Of a stretch of 64,000 nt of DNA, positions 19,290-28,071 are shown in pieces. Every line of letters begins with the position of its first letter. Positions within the stretch are counted from its first letter, which is position 1. The notes below the pieces were generated by a model that saw only the letters and a list, made by a program, of their open reading frames with translations, was not told the DNA's origin and ran no database searches. The position numbers were made by a program, and so were the translations under genes. The stretch comes from CAYVHB01 sp964450865 (GTDB lineage Bacteria > Bacillota > Clostridia > Saccharofermentanales > UBA5734): the NCBI GenBank assembly GCA_964450865.1, contig CAYVHB010000017.1, forward strand, positions 6,328-70,327. Direction: 5' to 3'.

Positions 19290-19335
19290 CAGACGACGGA
19301 CGTTTGCAGCAGGACCGGATCCGGTTATGAGGCAC

Positions 19336-19379
19336 AGAAAAACAAGCGGGCATCCAGTATGCAGGCATGTCCGCTTGTT
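19336..19379 (-). terminator. intrinsic terminator of the LacI-family gene
   Basis: A 9-bp perfect stem (19341-19349 with 19371-19379). Read on the minus strand it is followed by a T-run (plus-strand A-run before 19341), so it ends the minus-strand gene at 19426. Confidence 0.65.
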
Positions 19380-19425
19380 CGGCGAGGAACCGCATTCGAT
19401 TCATGTGGCTTATAGTCTGATTGAT

Positions 19426-20400
19426 TTACGTGGAATTGCGCTCTATCAATTCGATGGGCAGAATTGACTCGACGGGGACATGCTGGTTATCATTCATCTG
19501 GTTCAGGAGATTGATCATCCGTTCAGCCATGGCCTTGACTGGCTGGCGGATGGTTGTCAGGGCCGGCTGGACCAGTTGGGCGATAATTGAATCGTCATAG
19601 CCGACGACCCGGATATCATCGGGAACACGCCAGCCGTGGACAGTACAAGCACTGATCACCTGGGCGGCAATGACATCACTGGAGGCGAAGATTCCATCGA
19701 TACCCGGGTTATCCGCCAGGATCTGCTCGATCCGCGTTTCATAGTGCATGCTGATGAATGAAGACTCTTCTGTCTCAGTCAGCCGGTATTGCACACCTGA
19801 TTCCCGGCAGACCCGGGCAAATCCTTCTCCGCGCTGATTTGCCATCTGCATGTTCCTGGTGCCGCCGATGTAGATCAGGTTTTTGCAGCCACGGGCGATC
19901 AGGTGCCGGGCTGCCAGCTCACCGCCGCGGTAATTGTCCGAGGTCACGAAGGGAATGTCATTGTCCAGATAGCGGTCGAAGGTTACCAGCGGCAGCTTGA
20001 GATTCAGGAAGGGCTGGATATTCATGATGCGCGTGGCCATGATAATGCCATCGACTTTATTGCGCTTGAGCATTTCGATGTAGCTGATTTCTTTGTCTGA
20101 CTCGTGATGAGAATTGCACAGCATGATTTTGTAGCCCTGTTCAGTGGCGGAGTGCTCGATCGCATCAACCAGCAAACCGAAAAACGGATGACCGACTGAC
20201 GGTACCAGGATCCCGATGATATAGGACCGCTGAAAAATCAGGGAACGGGCCAGCTCATTCGGCTGATAGTCAAGCCGCTCCATGGCGTCCATGACTTTCA
20301 GCCGCGTGTCGGCGCTGATGTATCCGCGATTATTCAGTACACGTGAAACGGTTGTAACCGTTACACCGGCCATCTTGGCCACGTCCTTGAGGGTAGGCAT
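19426..20400 (-). CDS. LacI family transcriptional regulator
   Basis: A 324-residue sugar-responsive DNA-binding repressor. The N-terminal helix-turn-helix (TLKDVAKMAGVTVTTVSRVL) and hinge (YQPNELARSL) are followed by a periplasmic-binding-protein-like effector domain (60-324) with typical GILVPS and ASSDVIAAQV stretches. ATG 20400 has AAGGAG upstream on the minus strand. It lacks clear CcpA-specific sequence, so I call it a pathway-specific regulator. No sugar operon is adjacent, so the target is unknown. The gene contains an AACGGTT-GT-AACCGTT inverted repeat at 20347-20362, inside the HTH codons. Confidence 0.9.
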   Translation of the reverse strand: MPTLKDVAKMAGVTVTTVSRVLNNRGYISADTRLKVMDAMERLDYQPNELARSLIFQRSYIIGILVPSVGHPFFGLLVDAIEHSATEQGYKIMLCNSHHESDKEISYIEMLKRNKVDGIIMATRIMNIQPFLNLKLPLVTFDRYLDNDIPFVTSDNYRGGELAARHLIARGCKNLIYIGGTRNMQMANQRGEGFARVCRESGVQYRLTETEESSFISMHYETRIEQILADNPGIDGIFASSDVIAAQVISACTVHGWRVPDDIRVVGYDDSIIAQLVQPALTTIRQPVKAMAERMINLLNQMNDNQHVPVESILPIELIERNST

Positions 20401-20852
20401 GTGCTTTCTCCTTGGTATATTACTCAGATCAACCGGATCAAATCCCCGGTCAGAATCCCTGGCTCCACAGGCCCCAACGAAGCGAGGCGTTGCCGGGGGT
20501 GTACTGGTCAGGAATGACCAGGCGATGTCTGCACGGTGAGGAAGGGGTCATCCATCGGGTTCATGGTATTTAGCAGGGGGTTGTTCTGGTGCCGGCCTGC
20601 GCAGCCAAACGGTAGTGATGCGCCTGAACCGCTGTCATGCAGCCTTATGCTGGCAAATATCTATTATTTGGATTATTATATCATCAACAGGATCTTAAAA
20701 AAACAGCGTATGATACGTTTGTCTGGCATAAAATGATTGAATGCGCCTGATTCAAATTCAATTATTGTTTTATTGATGGCCTGCAGCCGGACAGGCCAAT
20801 GGTTTCGTACCTGAATCCCTGATCGGAAATCGGCAGAAAGGAGTGATTGACC
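20401..20852. other. intergenic region between lacI-type gene and rtcB
   Basis: About 450 bases without a convincing gene. The left half is GC-rich and the right half (20650-20770) is strongly AT-rich and probably holds promoters for the divergent genes. I could not fix a confident -35/-10 pair. Confidence 0.4.
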
Positions 20853-21953
20853 ATGCAAGTGCTCGAGGGCAAGTATAATAACGCCAAGGTTTTTTCCGAT
20901 ACCCTTGAAGATGAAGCCAGGTCCCAGATTATCCGGCTTCTGAATCAGCCTTTTGTTGCCGGCAGTTGCATCCGCATCATGCCGGATGCCCATGCCGGCG
21001 CGGGCTGCACGATTGGGACAACCATGACCATTCATGACCGGGTGGTACCCAATCTGGTCGGCGTCGATATTGGCTGCGGCATGGAAACAGTTATTCTCGA
21101 TACAGCCCGGCTCGAATTGCCGTTGCTTGATGCCCGGATTCACCAGCTGATTCCCTGCGGTTTTGCGATTCGCCAGCAGCCGCATCGCCTGGCTGCAGAA
21201 ATTGATTTGCGCCAGCTGCGCTGCCATCGTATTATCAATGAGAAACGGGCTTTGTTAAGTGTCGGCACCCTGGGCGGCGGGAATCATTTCATCGAGGTCG
21301 ACCGCGATGACCAGGGGCGATTGTACCTGGTTGTCCACAGTGGCAGCCGCAACCTTGGCAAGCAGGTGGCCGAGTATTACCAGCATGAAGCAGCCCGGCG
21401 CCTGGACGGGCGGGTTGAAGCTTCCCTGGCCTATTGCGAAGGCGATCTGCTGGCTGATTATCTGCATGATTGCGCGATTATCCAGCATTATGCGGACCTC
21501 AATCGCCGGGCAATCATGCAGGAGATCCTGCATGCGCTGCACCTGGTTGCCCAGGACCGCTGGACCACGATCCACAATTATATTGATCTGGATGCCGGGA
21601 TCCTGCGCAAAGGCGCCATTTCGGCCAAGGCTGGCGAGCGGATCCTGATTCCGATCAATATGCGTGATGGCAGCCTGGTCTGTATCGGCAAGGGCAATCC
21701 GGACTGGAACTATTCCGCACCGCATGGTGCCGGCCGTCTGATGAGCCGGGGCGAAGCCCGGCGCAGCATTTCGCTTGACGCTTACAAAAAGGCGATGACC
21801 GGGGTATTTTCCAGCACCGTCAGTCGCGAGACACTTGATGAGGCTCCGTTTGCCTATAAGCCGCTGGACGAGATTGTCAGCAATATTGCCCAGACAGCCG
21901 AAATTGTCTGCCAGATCAGGCCTGTCTATAATTTTAAAGCAGCCGAAACCTGA
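20853..21953 (+). CDS. rtcB: RtcB family RNA ligase
   Basis: A 366-residue RNA ligase joining 2',3'-cyclic-phosphate or 3'-phosphate ends to 5'-OH RNA through a GMP-histidine intermediate. Metal and active-site motifs are MPDAHAGAGC, VGVDIGCGM, GTLGGGNHFIEV, VHSGSRNLG and the guanylylated-His loop APHGAGRLMSR. The product is shorter than archaeal RtcB (about 480) and resembles the compact bacterial subfamily. ATG 20853 is chosen because AAAGGAG (20837-20843) lies 9 bases upstream. No archease gene is adjacent. Confidence 0.92.
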   Translation: MQVLEGKYNNAKVFSDTLEDEARSQIIRLLNQPFVAGSCIRIMPDAHAGAGCTIGTTMTIHDRVVPNLVGVDIGCGMETVILDTARLELPLLDARIHQLIPCGFAIRQQPHRLAAEIDLRQLRCHRIINEKRALLSVGTLGGGNHFIEVDRDDQGRLYLVVHSGSRNLGKQVAEYYQHEAARRLDGRVEASLAYCEGDLLADYLHDCAIIQHYADLNRRAIMQEILHALHLVAQDRWTTIHNYIDLDAGILRKGAISAKAGERILIPINMRDGSLVCIGKGNPDWNYSAPHGAGRLMSRGEARRSISLDAYKKAMTGVFSSTVSRETLDEAPFAYKPLDEIVSNIAQTAEIVCQIRPVYNFKAAET

Positions 21954-22001
21954 TAAGCATGCACAAGCTGGAAAATGGGCGCCAGACAGGCGGTGAAACA
22001 T

Positions 22002-23288
22002 ATGCAGTTGCACGTTAACTGGTCAACGATTCTTGCCTACCGCTGGCAACAGCATCATCTGGATCGCAGAACGGCAAGGCAATCGGCCGGGACCGACACC
22101 GGGGAAACGGATTCCGGAGCGCCGGATCTGTTGCGCCTGGTTGCCGTCGGTGGGCTGAAAGACAGCACTGCCGGCCAGGCCGGCCTGTCTTTGTTTGCCC
22201 GCGGGGGCCAGAACCTGGCCAGTCAGCTGGAGGGGGCGCTGCATCATGATAAATCATTGCTGATGACCTGGAGTTTACGCGGTTCGCCCCTGATTTTCCC
22301 GGTTCGCGATGCCGCACTCTATACCCAGGCCCTGCTGCCGGAGACCGAGGACGACTGGCTGCATTTCCTGCCCGGTGTGATGCCGCTGCTGCCTGATCTC
22401 GAATATTCATTCCTCGAACTGCTCGAGCTGGCCCGGCCGGCGCTCGCCGATATCCTGCGCAGCCAGCCGCGGATTAGCGGCAAGCCATTACTGGATCGTT
22501 TGCTGGCCGATGCCATCGCCCTGGAATTGCCCAATCGCCATTTGCGGGCCTGGCATTTACCTTCAGGGCTGGCGCCGGGCCAGACCACGGGCCAGGCGCT
22601 GGCATCCTTTCTCTTGCGCCCCCTGGCTCTTGAAGGGCGGATTTGCCTGGCTGAGCGTTCCGGCCGCCAGCCGCAATTTGCCGATCCGGCTGCCTGGATG
22701 CAGCAGCCGGACTGGGTGGCCAACCTGCAGGCCCGGCGGGCTGCAGCCCGGCCGGCTTTGATCCGCCGCTATCTTGCCGCTTATGGCCCGGCTACGCTTG
22801 CCGATCTGGCAGCCTGGACTGGTTTGCCGGAACACCTGCTGGCTGCTTCCTGGTCAGAGGTGCTGGGCGAATGTGTCCGGGTCGAGATCGAAGAAAACCG
22901 CAATGAACGCTATCTGCTGGCTGCTGACGCCGGACGGCTGCTGGCCAGTGCCGATTGTTCGCCGGCTGCACCGATTGTATCCCTGCTGCCGGCCGGGGAT
23001 CCCTATCTGCAGATGCCCGAACGGGATCGTCTCCTGCCCGATGTTCACTGGCGCCGCAGCGTCTGGCTGGCGGCCGGCAGTCCGGGTGTGATCTTGCAGT
23101 CGGGCCGGATCGTCGGTCTCTGGCGGCATCGGCAGCTGAAAACAACCTTGCGTGTCACGGTCCGCCTGCTTGAGCCCTATCAGGGCGATCGCCAGCTCCT
23201 GATGCAGGCTCTGACCGACCAGGTATTCGGCCTGACTGACTTCTGGTCCTTGCATCATGCAGAAATAGTCTGGGAAAAAACCGATTGA
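22002..23288 (+). CDS. winged-helix DNA-binding protein, AlkZ-like (HTH_42) family
   Basis: A 428-residue protein resembling AlkZ/YcaQ-like DNA glycosylases, which unhook interstrand crosslinks. Family-like features are the N-terminal WSTILAYRWQQHHLD, the winged-helix segment RRYLAAYGPATLADLAAWTG, and a late LLPAGDPYLQMPERDRLL followed by the I-V-G-L-W block near the C-terminus. I did not find an unambiguous catalytic QxQ/QxD motif, so glycosylase activity is uncertain. ATG 22002 is chosen because AGGCGGTGA lies just upstream and the family starts here. It follows rtcB by 48 bases and may be co-transcribed. Confidence 0.72.
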   Translation: MQLHVNWSTILAYRWQQHHLDRRTARQSAGTDTGETDSGAPDLLRLVAVGGLKDSTAGQAGLSLFARGGQNLASQLEGALHHDKSLLMTWSLRGSPLIFPVRDAALYTQALLPETEDDWLHFLPGVMPLLPDLEYSFLELLELARPALADILRSQPRISGKPLLDRLLADAIALELPNRHLRAWHLPSGLAPGQTTGQALASFLLRPLALEGRICLAERSGRQPQFADPAAWMQQPDWVANLQARRAAARPALIRRYLAAYGPATLADLAAWTGLPEHLLAASWSEVLGECVRVEIEENRNERYLLAADAGRLLASADCSPAAPIVSLLPAGDPYLQMPERDRLLPDVHWRRSVWLAAGSPGVILQSGRIVGLWRHRQLKTTLRVTVRLLEPYQGDRQLLMQALTDQVFGLTDFWSLHHAEIVWEKTD

Positions 23289-23406
23289 ACGAAATTGCAC
23301 ATTGTTGCCAGCCGGGCGCCAGGTGGCACCGGGATGGCCATGGCTGCCAGCCAGCTGCCAGGCGCAGGATCAGCTGCCACTGTTCGCGCTGGCTGCTGAT
23401 TCGTAG

Positions 23407-23412
23407 TATAAT
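23407..23412 (+). promoter_or_regulatory. -10 element upstream of the sugar-sensing operon
   Basis: A perfect TATAAT lies 27 bases before the predicted start of the binding-protein gene. The matching -35 (TTCGCG, 23383-23388, 18-bp spacer) is weak, as expected for an activator-dependent promoter, but this is inference. Confidence 0.4.
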
Positions 23413-23438
23413 GGGCGTGTGTTTTCAATTCACCAGGG

Positions 23439-24479
23439 ATGGGGGTTGCTCATATCAAGAAGTCACAGGCTAACCGGCTTTATTATTCGGCAATCCTGAC
23501 GCTGATTCTGACGACACTGGCCGCCCTGGCGATCATGAGTGTTTTTCGCCGGCAACTGATCAACGAATTGCCCGATCTGGCCAGCTTGCCCGACCGGCGT
23601 TATCATTTTGTGCTGATAGCCGACCAGCTGGATTCCCCCTTCTGGCTGGAAGCCTACGCCGGGGCGCGCCAGGCTGCTTCCGAACTGGACGCAGTCGTGG
23701 AGCTGGTCGGCTCAGAGCACTTTTCGGCTGATCAGTCCCTGGAATACCTGGATATTGCAGCCGCGGCCCGGATTGATGGTGTTGCAACCTGTGTGGTTGA
23801 TACGACCAAAGCCGCTGCTGCCATCAACACCGTGGTTGCCCAGCATATTCCGGTTGTCACAATGGAATATGATGCCACCGCCAGTGACCGCCAGTGCTTT
23901 GTGGGGGTAAACAGTTATGACCTGGGCCAGTCCTTTGGTGAGCAGCTGACCAGTCAGCTATCATCCGGGACGGTGGCGATCCTGGTCAGTGCCAATCCGG
24001 GCGACAGCAACATCTCCGAGAACCAGATTGTGGCCGGCCTGCGCGATTATCTGCAGGACTGGCCACAGATCAGCCTGATTCCGGTCGAAGTTGACCGGGA
24101 CAGCGTCTTCAGTGCCGAGAATGTCATCCGCAGCCTGCTGATTGAACAGACAACACCCATTCAATATATTCTCAGCCTGAACGTCGAGGACACCCTGCGC
24201 TGCGTGGAGGTGCTCGTCGATTTTGGGCGTACCAGTGAAATCGGCATTGTCTGCTATCAGGAAAATTCCGATGTACTGGATTATGTCAAGAGCGGGATCG
24301 TGCAGGCCGTCCTGGCCAGCGACCCGTGGCAGATTGGTTATGACAGCATCAAGGCCCTGGCCGAGATCAAGGCTGATAATCGCACCAGCGACTATGTGCC
24401 GTCCCGCCTGGTGACCATTACACGGCAAAACGTCGACACCTATCTGCCGGCTGCGCAACAGCCGGCGCAAGAGCCATGA
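23439..24479 (+). CDS. membrane-anchored sugar-binding protein, XylFII-like sensor
   Basis: A 346-residue protein with one N-terminal transmembrane helix (about 15-36, no lipobox or cleavage site) and a periplasmic-binding-protein type I domain (about 53-335). Anchoring without a lipid suggests a sensor, not a transport component. Its stop overlaps the start of the histidine kinase gene by 4 bases (ATGA), so the two are coupled. This layout matches the XylFII-LytS-YesN type system known from Clostridium, where the binding protein perceives D-xylose for the kinase. The ligand here is inferred only from context. ATG 23439 has a weak ribosome site. Confidence 0.8.
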   Translation: MGVAHIKKSQANRLYYSAILTLILTTLAALAIMSVFRRQLINELPDLASLPDRRYHFVLIADQLDSPFWLEAYAGARQAASELDAVVELVGSEHFSADQSLEYLDIAAAARIDGVATCVVDTTKAAAAINTVVAQHIPVVTMEYDATASDRQCFVGVNSYDLGQSFGEQLTSQLSSGTVAILVSANPGDSNISENQIVAGLRDYLQDWPQISLIPVEVDRDSVFSAENVIRSLLIEQTTPIQYILSLNVEDTLRCVEVLVDFGRTSEIGIVCYQENSDVLDYVKSGIVQAVLASDPWQIGYDSIKALAEIKADNRTSDYVPSRLVTITRQNVDTYLPAAQQPAQEP

Positions 24480-26236
24480 CGCGGCCAGTCCAGCCAGTCC
24501 CGCCTGCTCAGTCCGGTCCGGATGCTGGCAACAGAACCGGACTGTCATGGTGGAGCAGGCTGATGAGTTGGCGCCGGGGCCGGGACAGCCGCGAGCTCCT
24601 GACACCTGGCGGCGGTCAGCCGCACCGCCTGATGAGCTGGCGTTTCTGGGGCAGTGACACGCTGTTCAAGCGGCTGCTCATTCCTTACCTGCTGACCAGT
24701 CTGCTGATTGGCGGTTCCACCCTGTACAATCTCATCTCAATCAATACCATTGTCAGCCGGATCAATGCCACCTATCAGAGCAACGCCGACCTGTTCCTGC
24801 TCGGCCAGACGCTCGGTGAGGTCCAGACCCACACGGAAAGCTACCTCTCGACCCGCAGCTCAACCGCCCTGGAGAATTATTACCGGGCTTCAGCCAGCCT
24901 GCTGACGGCTTCGGGCAGCCTGAATGAACGGATTGTCGACTCGGAAAGCGGCTTGCTGCAGCGCAATATCAGGCGGCTGATTTCGACTTATCTCGAACTG
25001 ACCGAGCAGGCGGTTGCAGCTAAACGCGGCCGGGATGTCGTGGCCTATACCGGCTATTTCGACCGCTCTCGAACCGTTTTTGGCTATATCCGCCAGTATA
25101 CGGACCGCCTCAACAGCTTGCAGTTTGAACTGAATTACCGCCATTATCAGGGCATGGGCCGGCTGCTGGATAAAACCCAGATCCTGGATGTCCTGATCCT
25201 GGTTATCATTCTGACCATCAATCTGCTGATCGTCATGCTGACAGCCTTACGCATCACCAGGCCGATCACGGCCCTGGCCCGCTCGGCCGAAGCGGTAGCC
25301 GGCGGCAATCTGGCTGTTGATCCGATAGCAATCGAATCACATGATGAGGTCAACGTGCTGGCCCAGGCCTTCAATACCATGATTGTCAGCCTGCGCGCCT
25401 ATGTTGAGCAGATCCGGGTCAATCTGGCCCGGGAAACGGCCCAGAAGGAACGGGACCTGCGCATGCAGAATTTTCTCCAGGAGGCCCGGTTCAAAAATCT
25501 CCAGGCCCAGATCAATCCGCACTTCCTGTTTAATTCATTAAATGCCGGGGCCCAGATGGCTATGATGGAGGGCTCCGACCGGACTTCGGAATTCATCGAA
25601 CATGTCGCCGATTTTTATCGCTACAACATCAATCTTTTTGATCAGGATGTAGCCCTGGCACAGGAAGTCAAAATGGTTGATGACTACATCTATATCCAGA
25701 AGGTCCGGTTCGCGGACCGGATCAGCTATGAGAGCGATATCGATCCGGCCTGCCTGACCGTGCGTGTGCCCGGCCTGATCCTGCAGCCGATTGTTGAGAA
25801 TGCCTTCGCCCATGGGTTACGGGATGTCGAAGAAGGCGGGCTGATTTGCGTCCGGATCAGTGATCAGGGCGATCATGTGACTGTTCGCATCCATGATAAT
25901 GGTAAAGGGATGCCGCCCGGCAAAATAGCCCGGATCCTGGAGCGCGGCGCCATCCTGGAACCGGCCGATGCCACGATGGTCTGGCTTGATCCGGATGAGA
26001 AGCCAGGCCCGGATGACTGGCCGGGTCAGCAGGAGCAGCCAGAAGAACAGCCATTTGCCAGCCGCGAAACCCGGCCGGGTGCCGGGATCGGCCTGACCAA
26101 TGTGATCGGCCGGCTGCGCCTTTATTATCATCGCAATGATGTAGTCAGCATCAGCAGCGGCCTGACTGGCCAGGGCACGGAATTCATTTTGCGCTTGCCC
26201 AAAAATATACCGGCCCGACCGGATGCGGAGGCCTGA
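24476..26236 (+). CDS. sensor histidine kinase, YesM/LytS-like
   Basis: A 586-residue kinase: a hydrophilic N-terminus (1-60), TM1 (about 66-87), an all-helical extracytoplasmic domain (88-236), TM2 (about 237-262), HAMP (TRPITALARSAEAVAGGNL), then the His_kinase domain with phospho-accepting His in QINPHFLFNSLNAG. The ATPase domain has the N box LQPIVENAFAHG, G1 DNGKGM and G2 GIGLTNVIGRL. A Pro/Gln-rich insert lies between G1 and G2. The N-terminus carries a short internal repeat (LMSWR twice), and a later start at one of those Met codons is possible. It probably receives its signal from the upstream binding protein. Confidence 0.92.
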   Translation: MTRPVQPVPPAQSGPDAGNRTGLSWWSRLMSWRRGRDSRELLTPGGGQPHRLMSWRFWGSDTLFKRLLIPYLLTSLLIGGSTLYNLISINTIVSRINATYQSNADLFLLGQTLGEVQTHTESYLSTRSSTALENYYRASASLLTASGSLNERIVDSESGLLQRNIRRLISTYLELTEQAVAAKRGRDVVAYTGYFDRSRTVFGYIRQYTDRLNSLQFELNYRHYQGMGRLLDKTQILDVLILVIILTINLLIVMLTALRITRPITALARSAEAVAGGNLAVDPIAIESHDEVNVLAQAFNTMIVSLRAYVEQIRVNLARETAQKERDLRMQNFLQEARFKNLQAQINPHFLFNSLNAGAQMAMMEGSDRTSEFIEHVADFYRYNINLFDQDVALAQEVKMVDDYIYIQKVRFADRISYESDIDPACLTVRVPGLILQPIVENAFAHGLRDVEEGGLICVRISDQGDHVTVRIHDNGKGMPPGKIARILERGAILEPADATMVWLDPDEKPGPDDWPGQQEQPEEQPFASRETRPGAGIGLTNVIGRLRLYYHRNDVVSISSGLTGQGTEFILRLPKNIPARPDAEA

Positions 26237-26238
26237 AC

Positions 26239-27828
26239 ATGTATCGCATACTCCTCGCTGATGATGAAAAGATTATGATTGATTCCTTGCAGTTCATTAT
26301 CAAGAATCAGTACGGTGAACAGTGCCAGGTTGTCACCGCCCGCTCTGGCCGGGAAGCGATTACCCAGGCTGAGCTGTATCGTCCGGACATTGCGGTCATG
26401 GATATCAATATGCCGGGGGTCAATGGCATTGAAGCCATCAAGTCAATCCGGGGCATAACCCCGGGTACGCAGTTCATCCTGCTGACCGCTTTCGATAAAT
26501 TTGATTATGCCAAGCAGGCGATCAATCTGGGTGTCCTGGAATACCTGATGAAACCAGTCAACCGCAAACGGATGATTGAAACCCTGGATCTGGCGATTTC
26601 GCTGGTCGATGCATCGCGTCAGCGCCGCGTGACCGAACTGGCCATGAAAGAGAAGCTGGAAAATGTCCGGTCCATTCTTGAAACCGGCTTTTTCTATACG
26701 ATCCTGATGGCTGGTGACCAGCAAGCCGAGACCGGACGCTATCTGGAGCTCCTGGACCTGCCTGGTCCGCATGGCCTGATGATGACGCTGGAATTTGGCG
26801 AACAGACGACTGATGGTACGCTGAATAACCGCATCGGCAGCCATGTCCGCCTGAATCGCGATTTCCAGACCCTGCGTGAGCTGCTTCGTTCCCAGGTGAC
26901 TTGCCTGGTCGGCCCGCTGATCCTGAACCGCATTGTGATCTTCCTGCCGGTTGAAGTTGAATTGAGCAGTGCGCAGTATGTCCAGGCCCCTGAACTGGCC
27001 CGGCAGATCTATGACCAGGTCAAGGCTGAGACCGATTCCGATCTGCGGATGGGCATCAGCAAGCCGATCGAATCGATTGCGCAGTTACATGAGGCTTATC
27101 AGCAATCAATCCTGGCTTTGCACCAGACGCCCCGGGCCGACATCTGTTTCTTCGCTGAACGCCTGTCGGCTGCACCGCTCGATTCAGACCAGCGGACAGA
27201 ATGGCTGGAAGACCATTTCCTGAAGGCCATCCGCAATGGCGACGCTGATCTGGCGATCCAGTATTTCAGTCAGCTGCTCAAGCTGCCGGATCTGGCAGCG
27301 GCGGCTGATTTTGAGCAAATCCAGGCCCGGGTCATCGAATGGCTGGTCCTGGCCAGCCGGCAGGTCAGCAGCCAGGGCAATGGTACTGGCAGCCCGGCCG
27401 CGCTGGCCGATTTCAAGACCTTGCTGGCCGCCCGTGATCCGGGTGCCTTGCGTCAATATGCGATTGACCGGATCTGGGAGCTGACGTCCCAGAAGGCGGG
27501 GACGCGCGACCGCCCGGTCAGTGATCTGATCGCCCAGGCCCTGGCCATTATTGACCAACAATATGCCCGCGATATTTCCCTGGAATCCATTGCTGAAACG
27601 ATCGCCCTGAGTCCACCCTATTTTAGCCGTCTCTTCAGCAGCCAGGTTGGCAAAACATTTATTGATTATCTGACCGAACTGCGCATGAACAAAGCCTGCC
27701 AGCTGCTTCGTACCTCCGGCTTGTCGATCAAGGAAATATGTTCCCAGGTTGGCTATGCCGATCCCAATTATTTCAGCCGGATCTTCAAGAAAATCATTGG
27801 CCAGACACCGACGGAATATCGGGTTTGA
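26239..27828 (+). CDS. response regulator with AraC-type output domain, YesN-like
   Basis: A 529-residue transcription factor. The receiver domain (1-120) has acidic pocket DDE at 8-10, phospho-acceptor Asp55 (VMDINMPG), and the switch Thr and Lys (LLTAF, LMKPVN). A central region of unknown fold (about 140-410) is typical of YesN. The C-terminal AraC double helix-turn-helix (about 425-527) ends with IGQTPTEYR. The gene starts 2 bases after the kinase stop, with GGAGG upstream. The likely target is the adjacent sugar-uptake gene(s). Confidence 0.93.
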   Translation: MYRILLADDEKIMIDSLQFIIKNQYGEQCQVVTARSGREAITQAELYRPDIAVMDINMPGVNGIEAIKSIRGITPGTQFILLTAFDKFDYAKQAINLGVLEYLMKPVNRKRMIETLDLAISLVDASRQRRVTELAMKEKLENVRSILETGFFYTILMAGDQQAETGRYLELLDLPGPHGLMMTLEFGEQTTDGTLNNRIGSHVRLNRDFQTLRELLRSQVTCLVGPLILNRIVIFLPVEVELSSAQYVQAPELARQIYDQVKAETDSDLRMGISKPIESIAQLHEAYQQSILALHQTPRADICFFAERLSAAPLDSDQRTEWLEDHFLKAIRNGDADLAIQYFSQLLKLPDLAAAADFEQIQARVIEWLVLASRQVSSQGNGTGSPAALADFKTLLAARDPGALRQYAIDRIWELTSQKAGTRDRPVSDLIAQALAIIDQQYARDISLESIAETIALSPPYFSRLFSSQVGKTFIDYLTELRMNKACQLLRTSGLSIKEICSQVGYADPNYFSRIFKKIIGQTPTEYRV

Positions 27829-27872
27829 ACCGGCGACTGCCAGGCAGTTCCGGTGGGGGAGGTGAAGAACGG

Positions 27873-27971
27873 GTGAATCGGCCGCAACAGCGCGAACCGT
27901 CATACCAGCGGGAAACATCATACCGGCGGGAAACGTCATACCAGCGCGACCAGTCAGACCAGAGCAATCAG
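27873..27971 (+). CDS. possible N-terminal fragment of the sugar-binding protein gene, cut by a gap
   Basis: A GTG at 27873 follows GGGGGAGG by about 10 bases and opens a frame into the N-gap. It encodes a polar leader made of an 18-bp unit repeated three times (about 27899-27952; peptide repeats of RETSY-Q/R). Such a leader could be a cytoplasmic N-tail before an anchor helix. Whether it joins the downstream binding protein cannot be decided, because the true gap length is unknown and the nominal 100 N put the two parts out of frame. Confidence 0.35.
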
Positions 27972-28071
27972 NNNNNNNNNNNNNNNNNNNNNNNNNNNNN
28001 NNNNNNNNNNNNNNNNNNNNNNNNNNNNNNNNNNNNNNNNNNNNNNNNNNNNNNNNNNNNNNNNNNNNNNN
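27972..28071. other. 100-N scaffold gap
   Basis: Fixed-length N run with no shared sequence at its edges, so real missing sequence of unknown length. Confidence 0.95.

Noticed and set aside
20347..20362. AACGGTT-GT-AACCGTT inverted repeat as a LacI autoregulatory operator
   Set aside because: It lies in the codons for the conserved T-V-T-T-V-S-R helix; the palindrome can arise from those codons. Not called without binding data.
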